From Campylobacterales bacterium (GTDB lineage: Bacteria; Campylobacterota; Campylobacteria; Campylobacterales; Sulfurimonadaceae): DNA of 41,893 nucleotides. The stretch lies in assembly GCA_026390135.1 (NCBI GenBank), contig JAPLGN010000047.1:1-41893 (forward strand), read 5' to 3'. Of this stretch, positions 7,951-16,044 are shown in pieces (position 1 is the first letter of the stretch; each line of letters starts with the position of its first letter). The position numbers were made by a program, and so were the translations under genes. Below the pieces are notes generated by a model. The model was not told where the DNA came from. It made no database searches and was given only the letters and a program-made list of their open reading frames with translations.

Positions 7951-9366
7951 ATGAGCTGTTCATCAACTGGAACTGAAGCTTTTATGCCCGATGATATTAA
8001 GGAAAAGATCCACAATCATCCATGCTATTCTGAGGGTGCTCACCACCACTATGCGCGTATTCACGTAGCTGTTGCCCCTGCGTGTAATATCCAATGCAAT
8101 TACTGTAACCGTAAATACGACTGTTCGAACGAGTCACGCCCCGGTGTAACTTCTGAGCGTCTCTCCCCTGTGGAAGCTGCGAAGAAAGTTATGTTCGTCG
8201 GCGGAGAGGTTCAACGTATGAGTGTACTGGGGATTGCAGGTCCGGGAGATGCGTTGGCAAATCCGAAAAAGACATTTGAGACGTTTGGTATGGTGCGCGA
8301 ATTTGCCCCTGACCTTAAACTCTGTCTTTCTACAAATGGATTGGAATTGCCAAACTTTATCGATGAGATGGTTGAATACAACATCGATCACATTACCGTT
8401 ACGATCAACAGCGTTGATGAGACGGGTGAGATCGGAAGTTTAATCTATCCGTGGATTTTCCATGACAATAAACGTATCTATGGAAAAGAGGCATCAAAAA
8501 TCCTTTTGGCAAATCAGCTTGAAGGGATGCGTAAATGTGTCGAAAAAGGGATTTTGATTAAAGCAAACTCGGTTCTTATCCCGGGTATCAACGACCAACA
8601 TCTCCCTGAAGTATCGCGTAAACTCAAAGAGATTGGGGTATTTTTGCACAACATTATGCCAATCCTCTCAGAGCCTGAGTTCGGAACCAAATTTGCCCTT
8701 GATGGAGTTCCTAGTGCAACCGATCAAGAGCAAATGGCAGCGCAAGAAGCGTGCGGTCATGATATGAAACTGATGCAGCATTGCCGTCAGTGTCGTGCGG
8801 ATGCCGTAGGACTTATCGGTGAAGACCGAGGCGGAGAGTTTACGAAAGATACGTTTGCAGGGCTTAGTTTCGATGAACTACAAATCAAATACGATCTCGA
8901 AGCGCGTCAAGAAGCACAGGCGAAGATCGAAGAGTTCCGATTTTTCCTCGACCGTGCAAACGACCGTGTCCGAAAAGAAAAAGAAGAACTCAGCTCCAAT
9001 GGTGTGACGATTCTCGTTGCGGTTACGACTGCGGGTGAGGGGATGATCAACATGCACTTCGGAAGCGTTAAAGAGTTCTTGATCTATGAAGCAGGAGACA
9101 AAGGGATTCGATTTATCCATCATCGTAAAGTCGATGCAGAATATTGTGCAGGTCCTGATGGGACGAATCCGCTTGCTCCGATATTAGAGAAACTTAAAGA
9201 CGTACAGATGGTTCTAACGGCTAAAATCGGCGGATGCCCGCAAGATGATCTAAAAGCAGCGGGAATCGTTGCCGATCAAAGTTATGCGTATGAGCCTATT
9301 GAGATTTCAGTTCTTAAAGCATCACGCAAATATTTCGGTGTGGATGAAAACGCGGAAGTGAATTAA
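7951..9366 (+). CDS. nifB: Nitrogenase cofactor biosynthesis protein NifB, with C-terminal NifX-like domain
   Basis: Radical SAM enzyme that makes NifB-co, the 8Fe-9S-C core of FeMo-co. 471 aa. The radical SAM cluster motif C-x3-C-x2-C is at C45, C49, C52 (CNIQCNYC), preceded by the conserved NHPCYSEGAHHHYARIH region. GIAGPGDALANP and LCLSTNGL are typical NifB segments, and a further cysteine cluster HCRQCRADAVG lies near residue 275. From about residue 350 a Nitro_FeMo-Co domain follows (TTAGEGMINMHFGSVKEF...IGGCPQDDLKAAGI), the two-domain form found in many bacteria. Start ATG has AAGGAGA upstream. First gene of the nifB-nifV run, led by the motif at 7861-7876. Confidence 0.97.
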   Translation: MSCSSTGTEAFMPDDIKEKIHNHPCYSEGAHHHYARIHVAVAPACNIQCNYCNRKYDCSNESRPGVTSERLSPVEAAKKVMFVGGEVQRMSVLGIAGPGDALANPKKTFETFGMVREFAPDLKLCLSTNGLELPNFIDEMVEYNIDHITVTINSVDETGEIGSLIYPWIFHDNKRIYGKEASKILLANQLEGMRKCVEKGILIKANSVLIPGINDQHLPEVSRKLKEIGVFLHNIMPILSEPEFGTKFALDGVPSATDQEQMAAQEACGHDMKLMQHCRQCRADAVGLIGEDRGGEFTKDTFAGLSFDELQIKYDLEARQEAQAKIEEFRFFLDRANDRVRKEKEELSSNGVTILVAVTTAGEGMINMHFGSVKEFLIYEAGDKGIRFIHHRKVDAEYCAGPDGTNPLAPILEKLKDVQMVLTAKIGGCPQDDLKAAGIVADQSYAYEPIEISVLKASRKYFGVDENAEVN

Positions 9367-9381
9367 TACATTTATGTTATG

Positions 9382-9463
9382 CATCCAAATCGGCAAAGCC
9401 ACTTTGGATGGCGGGGACACTTTTGTCCCCTGCACCCCCCTAAAGCTTTCCGCATAAATGCGG
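9382..9463 (+). other. Three successive hairpins between nifB and nifV
   Basis: CATCCAAA (9382-9389) pairs with TTTGGATG (9403-9410), with an inner GGC-AAA-GCC. GGGGACA-CTTT-TGTCCCC spans 9413-9430. CCGCA-TAAA-TGCGG spans 9450-9463. None is followed by a T-run, so simple rho-independent termination is not shown; mRNA processing or partial attenuation between nifB and nifV is more likely. Confidence 0.6.
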
Positions 9464-9487
9464 AAGATGATGGAAAAGGAAAATGTT

Positions 9488-10603
9488 ATGGCTCTAATCA
9501 ATGACACCACATTACGCGACGGTGAGCAAGCCGCTTACGTCGCGTTCAATACCGAGGAAAAAATCCGTATCGCAACATTGCTGGATGCGTGCGGAGCGGA
9601 TGAACTCGAAATCGGTATTGCGGCAATGGGTGTCAAAGAACGTGAGGATATAAAAACGCTTCTTTCCCTGGGTTTGAGAGCGCGTATGATGACATGGAAT
9701 CGAATGAAAATGGAAGACCTTGATGCATCGCTTTCTTGCGGTATTGGAGCGGTTGATTTATCGATTCCCATTTCGGATCTTTTGATCGATGTCAAATTCG
9801 GCGGAAGTAAAATAAAAGTATTACGCGAACTTGAACGAGTCGTCACTGCTGCCACTCGCGAAGGACTGTTTGTTTGTATTGGCGGTGAAGACAGCTCACG
9901 GGGCAGTTTTGAATTTATCAAAGATGTGATGGAACTCTCACGTGAATGCGGAGCACAGCGTTTCCGCTATTGCGATACGATCGGTATTATGACACCTACA
10001 CAAACATATAAAGCGGTCAAGTCACTGACGGATTTAAATCTCCTCCCGATAGAAATGCACACGCACAACGATTTTGGACTCGCCAATGCGAATGCCCTCA
10101 GCGGCATCGACGCAGGGGCAATCAGCATGAACACTACGGTAATGGGATTAGGTGAGAGGGCAGGTAATGCTTCATTTGAACAGATTCTCATGGCATTGAA
10201 ACATCTATATGGTGAGGCACGTCCCATCGATCCTATCCTTATTCGAAATTTAGTAGGTACGGTTGCGGGTGCGGCTAATATGACGCTTGCACCCAATGCA
10301 CCTATCCTGGGTGAACATATTTTTGCCCACGAGAGCGGCATTCACGCAAGCGGTATGATGAAAGACTCTAACGCGTATGAACCGTATGAAGCGAGTGAAA
10401 TGGGATTAGAAAGTACGTACCCCATCGGTAAACACTCTGGCAGTGCAACGATACGCTACCATCTTAAAAGGATGGGAATCAGTGCGGATAGCACTATATT
10501 GAGTGATCTTCTCCCTAAAATTCGAGAGATCGTCACTTCACGTAAACGAGTCTTGGATCTGTTCGAACTTAAATCTCTCTATCAGGACGCAGCATGTATA
10601 TAG
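9488..10603 (+). CDS. nifV: Homocitrate synthase NifV
   Basis: DRE-TIM metallolyase that condenses acetyl-CoA and 2-oxoglutarate to homocitrate, the organic ligand of FeMo-co. I chose the ATG at 9488 (AAGGA seven nt before, protein beginning MALINDTTLRDGEQ) rather than upstream in-frame ATGs, giving 371 aa. Visible motifs are DTTLRDGEQ, the RYCDTIG strand, EMHTHNDFGLANAN (metal-binding HTH), GLGERAGN and HESGIHASGMM. The absence of a long regulatory C-terminal domain fits NifV or short homocitrate synthases, and its place right after nifB makes nifV the best name. Its last 10 nt overlap the GNAT gene. Confidence 0.95.
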   Translation: MALINDTTLRDGEQAAYVAFNTEEKIRIATLLDACGADELEIGIAAMGVKEREDIKTLLSLGLRARMMTWNRMKMEDLDASLSCGIGAVDLSIPISDLLIDVKFGGSKIKVLRELERVVTAATREGLFVCIGGEDSSRGSFEFIKDVMELSRECGAQRFRYCDTIGIMTPTQTYKAVKSLTDLNLLPIEMHTHNDFGLANANALSGIDAGAISMNTTVMGLGERAGNASFEQILMALKHLYGEARPIDPILIRNLVGTVAGAANMTLAPNAPILGEHIFAHESGIHASGMMKDSNAYEPYEASEMGLESTYPIGKHSGSATIRYHLKRMGISADSTILSDLLPKIREIVTSRKRVLDLFELKSLYQDAACI

Positions 10604-11421
10604 GGTGGTTAAAGTTCGTTGATGTACCTGATTTGATTAAAATTTCCGAGGAGACGGGATGGCTGCTGGATGGCTATCATGTCAAACTGATGATGATGCA
10701 CGCCCCACATCTGTGTTACGGTGCGTATGATGAGGGGGTACTTGTCGGTGCAGTCATGGCAATTGAGTTTGAATCCTCCGCGATGATAAAATATTTCATG
10801 GTCAAACCCACCCACCAAAAGCAAGGGATTGGAGGACGTTTATTTAATACCCTTTTTGGTGTTTTAAAAGAGGAACATCCATCGCTGTATTTACATGCCA
10901 ATCCTCATTTACAAGATTTTTTTGAGCAGAACGGGTTTAAAGCAGTTATGGAAGTAGGGCGCTTTCTCAATGTCGGTAAAGTTCCTCCATTTAGTTTCAC
11001 GAATGCACAGGCCAAAGAACTTGACGGCGGAAACTTTGACGCGATGATTCGTAAAATTGATTTTGAGACGTTTGGTGAAGACCGCATGAGTTTTATGCTT
11101 GATGAGATGGAACGTAACAGTTCGTTAAAATTTGCACTTCCAAATTCATTCCAACACTCCAGTGTTATCAATGCTCGTGGTGTATATTTAGGTCCATGGC
11201 AATGTCGGCAAGGGTTTGAAGAGGAAGCGGAGAAAATGATGCAGGGCGTTTTATATTTCCGTGGATTGAAAAAAGTCCTTGCCGATGTTCCGATGGGGAA
11301 TACAAAAGCAGTCAATTTGTACGAGAAATACCACTTTCAACAAAAAGGGACGTTTGTCCACATGTCGTATGGAGAAGTGCATACTGTTAAATTTGAAAAC
11401 ATATATGCATTTTCACTGTGA
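10594..11421 (+). CDS. GNAT-family protein with two acetyltransferase-like halves
   Basis: 275 aa. The N-terminal GNAT domain shows IKYFMVKPTHQKQGIGGRLF (acetyl-CoA loop Q-x-x-G-I-G, about residues 71-84) and then FFEQNGFKAVME. The second half ends ADVPMGNTKAVNLYEKYHFQQKGTFVHM, the N-x-x-A-x-x-L-Y-x-x-x-x-F signature of a second GNAT fold whose acetyl-CoA loop is weak. It overlaps nifV by 10 nt (translation coupling), so it is made with the nif enzymes. The substrate is unknown; acetylation of a nitrogenase maturation partner or a metabolite is speculation. Confidence 0.78.
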   Translation: MYIGWLKFVDVPDLIKISEETGWLLDGYHVKLMMMHAPHLCYGAYDEGVLVGAVMAIEFESSAMIKYFMVKPTHQKQGIGGRLFNTLFGVLKEEHPSLYLHANPHLQDFFEQNGFKAVMEVGRFLNVGKVPPFSFTNAQAKELDGGNFDAMIRKIDFETFGEDRMSFMLDEMERNSSLKFALPNSFQHSSVINARGVYLGPWQCRQGFEEEAEKMMQGVLYFRGLKKVLADVPMGNTKAVNLYEKYHFQQKGTFVHMSYGEVHTVKFENIYAFSL

Positions 11422-11456
11422 ACAAAATTTGCATTTAATACAAAAAAAGGATTATT

Positions 11457-11654
11457 ATGTCAGATATGACCGAACAAGAACAAAGAAAAGAGTTAGCAAA
11501 ACTTAAACGCTTGGCAATTGAAGTTGCCTCTGAAATTCACGATATTGTTGAAGATACTGTTTGGAGTAATCATGTGAAAATGCCTGAACTGGCTGAAAAA
11601 CTCTACATTGCAGTTGAAAAAGCAAATGCGTATAAAGCAGAGCATTCTCTGTAA
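11457..11654 (+). CDS. Small DUF683/CCE_0567-like nif-associated protein
   Basis: 65 aa, strongly helical. LKRLAIEVASEIHDIVED...MPELAEKLYIAVEKANAYK matches the pattern of the small DUF683 family, which is often next to nifX in nif clusters and forms a two-helix hairpin. There is no cysteine. ATG has AAAGGATT upstream, and the gene sits 35 nt after the GNAT gene and 11 nt before the next. The exact role of the family is not established. Confidence 0.62.
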   Translation: MSDMTEQEQRKELAKLKRLAIEVASEIHDIVEDTVWSNHVKMPELAEKLYIAVEKANAYKAEHSL

Positions 11655-11665
11655 AGGAGGCTTTC

Positions 11666-11944
11666 GTGCCTACTAAAGAAGAAATTTTAGCTACTGAAAT
11701 TTGCGAATGCGGCAGCAAAAGTGTAGCCGATGCAATCAAAATTTTCCAAGAAACCTCACTTCCCTACAAAAAAGCCAAAAAACTCGTCACAGAGTGTGAC
11801 AAGAGCTGCTGTCGTGCAGCCCTTCTCAGAATCTTTGACATGGCCTATATGGGTAATTTTGATTACGATGAGATTGAACGTCTTATCCAACTGCGCAATG
11901 ATAGACTTGGAGAAATCCTTGAGAGGATGAAAAGTGGGCGTTGA
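11666..11944 (+). CDS. Small cysteine-motif protein, possible BFD-like [2Fe-2S] protein
   Basis: 92 aa with a GTG start, fixed by a perfect AAAGGAGG five nt upstream that overlaps the previous stop. Cysteines are C13, C15, C44, C48 and C49: ICECGSKSVADAI, then ECDKSCCRAA. The C-x-C near the N-terminus followed about 30 residues later by a second Cys group resembles the bacterioferritin-associated-ferredoxin [2Fe-2S] domain (also found inside NifU), but the second pair is C-x3-C-C instead of C-x2-C. So Fe-S binding is likely but the family is unsure. It lies between the DUF683-like and GNAT genes in the nifB run, with 11 nt overlap downstream. Confidence 0.6.
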   Translation: MPTKEEILATEICECGSKSVADAIKIFQETSLPYKKAKKLVTECDKSCCRAALLRIFDMAYMGNFDYDEIERLIQLRNDRLGEILERMKSGR

Positions 11945-12395
11945 AATTAACATTCGAGATGCTTGTCATGATGATGTTGGTGTTATGGCGGAGCTACTGG
12001 CAGAGTTATTTCTTATTGAAGATGATTTTATTATTGACATTGAGAAACAAATACAGGGTATTGAGCTCCTACTAGAAACAGAAAATTGCCTTATTTTGGT
12101 TGCTGAAATTTCTGGACAGGTGATTGGAATGATTTCCATGCAAAGTCTTGTTTCTACTGCCATTGGTGAACGGGTAGGTTTAATCGAAGACATGATTGTA
12201 TCGCATGAGTTTCGCGGTATCGGTGTTGGTCGCTTGCTTGTGAGTTCCATGATTGAAAATGCTAACAGTCTTGGGTATGGACGTATTGCATTAGGAGCTG
12301 ATAGACGTAATAAGTGTGCTATTGATTTTTATCGAACCTTTGGATTTGAGGTGAGTAATATGGGATTGATGTATTATCTCCCCCTTGCCCCATAA
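11934..12395 (+). CDS. GNAT-family N-acetyltransferase
   Basis: 153 aa, GTG start overlapping the previous gene by 11 nt. Classic single-domain GNAT: IRDACHDDVGVMAELLAELF at the start, LIEDMIVSHEFRGIGVGRLLV (acetyl-CoA loop R-G-x-G-V-G, near residue 95) and a C-terminal NKCAIDFYRTFGFE motif. The IEDxxVxxxxRGxGxG pattern is common in general acetyltransferases. It closes the nifB-nifV run and its 3' end overlaps the convergent CZB gene by 22 nt. Its substrate is not predictable. Confidence 0.85.
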   Translation: MGVEINIRDACHDDVGVMAELLAELFLIEDDFIIDIEKQIQGIELLLETENCLILVAEISGQVIGMISMQSLVSTAIGERVGLIEDMIVSHEFRGIGVGRLLVSSMIENANSLGYGRIALGADRRNKCAIDFYRTFGFEVSNMGLMYYLPLAP

Positions 12396-12931
12396 TGATA
12401 AGATCCCTCATCGATAGAAGCTGCAAGGATATTTGGTTCTATTGATATACTTTTCTCTTGTTGTGTAAAACGGATTAATTCATCATACTTTTCATCAGTC
12501 AAACTCATTAGTTGTGCTTCAAAAATACGGAGTTTATGTTTGAGTTTATCAGAGAGCTGAATGATATCTTCATAAAATCGTTGCGATAGCTCGATTTCGT
12601 GTGCGCTGGCACGCGTTCTTCCACCCAAAAAATCACTCAGAAGATTACGTTTTCGATTTCCATAATAGATAGGATAAATTTTCGTATATTTATCATGAAG
12701 CTCTGTTAAAAAGTTTTCGATCTCTTCGAGTACCAATTGACTTGTTCCTAAGCTGAAAAGCATTGCTTCATTGTAATACCATAAACCAAATTGTGAATGG
12801 GTCGCATCAAGTGTGATTTGTTTTTCATCGACATCAATACCGGAAACGAGCAGTTTGATTGCGTTGACCCAGCGTATATGTGCGGTTCTGGCTTGATGCA
12901 TGTTATGTATGAATTTTTCTTTATTTGTCAT
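12374..12931 (-). CDS. CZB-domain (chemoreceptor zinc-binding) protein
   Basis: 185 aa, soluble. The N-terminal 75 residues show the CZB pattern: H-x3-R-x2-H-x2-W (MHQARTAHIRWVN), then a DATHSQFGLWYYN segment in place of H-x-x-C-x-F-G-x-W-Y; the usual cysteine ligand is replaced by a glutamine or serine, so zinc affinity may differ. The rest is helical with no GGDEF, HAMP or methyl-accepting domain. Stand-alone CZB proteins are thought to sense zinc or hypochlorite in signalling. It sits between two nif transcription units in opposite orientation to both, without the shared motif. Confidence 0.65.
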   Translation of the reverse strand: MTNKEKFIHNMHQARTAHIRWVNAIKLLVSGIDVDEKQITLDATHSQFGLWYYNEAMLFSLGTSQLVLEEIENFLTELHDKYTKIYPIYYGNRKRNLLSDFLGGRTRASAHEIELSQRFYEDIIQLSDKLKHKLRIFEAQLMSLTDEKYDELIRFTQQEKSISIEPNILAASIDEGSYHYGARGR

Positions 12932-13084
12932 AGTAGGCTCTTTTTACCTAAGTTTAACCATTTAAGATGATTTATTAGGAGATAGACAGTCTAATTTTTA
13001 ATCAGTTGATAAATCTAGGATCTAAAATGTCGTAATTTTAAAGAAGATCACCCCTGCATCACCTATTCCTACAATTTTGTTTCA

Positions 13085-13147
13085 TTGTCGTACCTTTGTC
13101 ACGGTTGTTTTGCAAAATGTCCAAAAAAGCTTAGAACACCCTTTGCA
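13085..13147 (+). promoter_or_regulatory. nifH promoter region: paired TTGTC elements and -24/-12-like motif
   Basis: TTGTC at 13085 and again at 13096 (11 nt apart), the second in TTGTCACGGTTG. TAGAACACCCTTTGCA lies at 13132-13147, 35 nt before the nifH ATG. TTGTC (13096) to TTGCA (13143) is 47 nt, the same as at nifB. A short palindrome TCAC-A-GTGA at 13152-13160 lies near the predicted transcript start. There is no TGT-N10-ACA NifA site in this gap that I can see. Confidence 0.6.
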
Positions 13148-13173
13148 TCTATCACAGTGAAGTTCAAAAATAA

Positions 13174-14097
<924 letters not shown>

Positions 14098-14104
14098 AGA
14101 AAAC

Positions 14105-14124
14105 GGTTCCTCTTTTGAGGAATC
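14105..14124 (+). other. Stem-loop just after nifH
   Basis: GGTTCCTC-TTTT-GAGGAATC: 8-bp stem (one G-U pair), 4-nt loop, 8 nt after the nifH stop and with no T-run. Such hairpins behind nifH often stabilise or process the message so that more NifH than NifDK is made; that role is inferred here. Confidence 0.6.
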
Positions 14125-14199
14125 TTCAATGGCTGTCATGCAAATGACCAATAACATCTTGTTAATAATGAAAAGAAAACAACAGAAAAAGGAGATTAG

Positions 14200-14559
14200 A
14201 TGTTTGTATTAGGTTTTCACTTCCCAGCTTCAATGGGGAATCACATTCCAGACGAATTAGTTGCAGAAAAAATTGCCGATGTTGATATCAGTGACGTTAA
14301 AGAGATTAAACTTTTGATGGGCACTAAAGAGAGAGATAAAGAATGGTTGAGCTACACGAATAAAGATACTTTCTTGTTCCGTGCAATGGTTCATTATTTC
14401 AAAGAAGAGAATCCAGACAGAGTACAAAAGTACATGATTTATATGAATCGTTACCAAATGTCAGAAATCTCAAAACGCGTTGATGCAGCAGACGATGAGA
14501 CAATGAAATTGTGTCATAACCTCGATAATATGGAACAATTCCGTATCGAAGTCGCGTAA
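14200..14559 (+). CDS. Unrecognised 119-aa protein encoded between nifH and nifD
   Basis: I do not recognise the family. It begins [20 protein letters not shown], has a mixed alpha/beta first third, and from about residue 60 is helical and rich in charged residues and tyrosine or methionine ([16 protein letters not shown]). One cysteine (LCHNLDN). There is no signal peptide or membrane segment. AAAGGAG precedes the ATG, the nifD start is 14 nt after the stop, and the codon use matches nifHDK, so it is a real, well-expressed member of the operon. It is not a PII-type NifI, and I see no match to the delta subunit (AnfG/VnfG) despite the similar length. A nitrogenase-binding or assembly role is a guess from position. 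Confidence 0.8.
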   Translation: MFVLGFHFPASMGNHIPDELVAEKIADVDISDVKEIKLLMGTKERDKEWLSYTNKDTFLFRAMVHYFKEENPDRVQKYMIYMNRYQMSEISKRVDAADDETMKLCHNLDNMEQFRIEVA

Positions 14560-14573
14560 GGAAGAGGTGTATT

Positions 14574-16040
14574 ATGGGACCAGAATCACTAGAAGCCAAA
14601 CAAAAAGCGGCCATTGAAGAGATCTTAAAAGCGTATCCTGAGAAAGCGGCGAAAAACCGTGAAAAACATCTCGGTGTCGGATCTCCAAATGATGAAAATC
14701 AAAAAACGTGCGGCGATGTCCGTTCAAACAAAAAAACCGTTCCCGGAGTTATGAGCCAACGTGGTTGTGCTTATGCAGGTTCTAAAGGGGTTGTATGGGG
14801 TCCTGTCAAAGACATGATTCACATCAGCCACGGTCCTATCGGATGCGGTCAATACAGCCGTGCAGGTCGTCGTAACTATTACATCGGTGTAACGGGTGTT
14901 GATACGTTTGTAACGATGAACTTTAGCTCGGATTTCCAAGAGAACAACATCGTTTTCGGTGGAGACAAAAAATTGGGTAAATGTATCGATGAAATCGAAG
15001 AACTTTTCCCACTTAATAACGGTATCACTGTTCAATCAGAATGTCCAATCGGTTTGATCGGGGATGATATCGGTGCAGTAGCACGTGTCAAAGCAAAAGA
15101 GCTTGATAAAACAATCGTTCCAGTTAACTGTGAAGGTTTCCGTGGGGTTTCTCAATCCCTTGGTCACCACATTGCTAATGATACGGTTCGTGACTTTATC
15201 TTTGATGCTAAAGTAAATGTAGATACCAGTGACGTAATAGCAACCGATTATGACGTAGCCATCATCGGAGACTATAACATCGGTGGTGACGCATGGTCAA
15301 GCCGTATTCTTTTAGAAGAGATGGGTCTTCGTGTTGTAGCACAATGGTCAGGAGATGCAACTCTTAAAGAGATGGCATTGACACCAAAAGTAAAATTGAA
15401 CTTGCTTCACTGCTACCGTTCAATGAACTACATCAGCCGTCACATGGAAAAAGAGTACGGGATTCCTTGGATCGAGTACAACTTCTTCGGGCCGTCACAA
15501 ACCATCAAATCACTCCGTAAAATCGCGGCGTTCTTTGACGAGGGTGTACAAGCTAAATGTGAGGAAGTTATCGCTAAATATCAACCAATGATTGATCAAG
15601 TGATTGCAAAATACAAACCTCGTCTCGAAGGTAAAACAGTAATGTTGTTCGTCGGCGGTCTTCGTCCTCGTCACGTTATCGGTGCTTACGAAGATTTAGG
15701 TATGGAAGTAATCGGTACAGGTTATGAGTTCGCTCATGATGATGACTACAAACGTACTAAAGAAGAGATTTTCCGTTCAACCGTTATCTACGATGACGTC
15801 AACGAGTATGAGCTTGAAGCGTTCGTGAAAAAACTTCAACCTGACCTTGTAGCTTCAGGGATCAAAGAGAAGTATGTATTCCAAAAAATGGGTCTTCCGT
15901 ATCGTCAGATGCACTCATGGGATTACAGCGGACCGTATCACGGGTACGATGGATTTGCTATCTTCGCACAAGATATGGATTTAGCGATTAACTCACCAGT
16001 ATGGGCACATTCAAAAGCACCATGGGAAAAGGAAGGATAA
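14574..16040 (+). CDS. nifD: Nitrogenase molybdenum-iron protein alpha chain
   Basis: 488 aa, half of the catalytic alpha2-beta2 MoFe protein. P-cluster ligands C65 (RGCAYAG), C91 (GPIGCGQ) and C157 (SECPIG) keep the family spacing. FeMo-co ligands are C280 ([10 protein letters not shown]) and H447 ([13 protein letters not shown]). [16 protein letters not shown] is also conserved, supporting the Mo type rather than V or Fe-only nitrogenase. RBS GGAAGAGG precedes the ATG. Four nt separate it from nifK. Confidence 0.99.
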   Translation: MGPESLEAKQKAAIEEILKAYPEKAAKNREKHLGVGSPNDENQKTCGDVRSNKKTVPGVMSQRGCAYAGSKGVVWGPVKDMIHISHGPIGCGQYSRAGRRNYYIGVTGVDTFVTMNFSSDFQENNIVFGGDKKLGKCIDEIEELFPLNNGITVQSECPIGLIGDDIGAVARVKAKELDKTIVPVNCEGFRGVSQSLGHHIANDTVRDFIFDAKVNVDTSDVIATDYDVAIIGDYNIGGDAWSSRILLEEMGLRVVAQWSGDATLKEMALTPKVKLNLLHCYRSMNYISRHMEKEYGIPWIEYNFFGPSQTIKSLRKIAAFFDEGVQAKCEEVIAKYQPMIDQVIAKYKPRLEGKTVMLFVGGLRPRHVIGAYEDLGMEVIGTGYEFAHDDDYKRTKEEIFRSTVIYDDVNEYELEAFVKKLQPDLVASGIKEKYVFQKMGLPYRQMHSWDYSGPYHGYDGFAIFAQDMDLAINSPVWAHSKAPWEKEG

Positions 16041-16044
16041 TACG

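Noticed and set aside
13096-13118. TTGTCA at nifB and nifH as a sigma-70 -35 element.
   Set aside because: At 17 nt downstream there is no -10-like sequence at either gene, and the element is tied by distance to the TTGCA half instead.
13152-13160. TCAC-A-GTGA as a Crp/FNR site at nifH.
   Set aside because: A Crp/FNR box needs TGTGA-N6-TCACA or TTGAT-N4-ATCAA; this 9-nt palindrome has the wrong order and lies near the predicted transcript start.
14200-14559. Delta subunit of an alternative nitrogenase (AnfG/VnfG) or a PII-type NifI between nifH and nifD.
   Set aside because: Only the length fits AnfG/VnfG; I see none of their motifs, and nifD has molybdenum-type features. The PII T-loop and C-loop pattern is absent.
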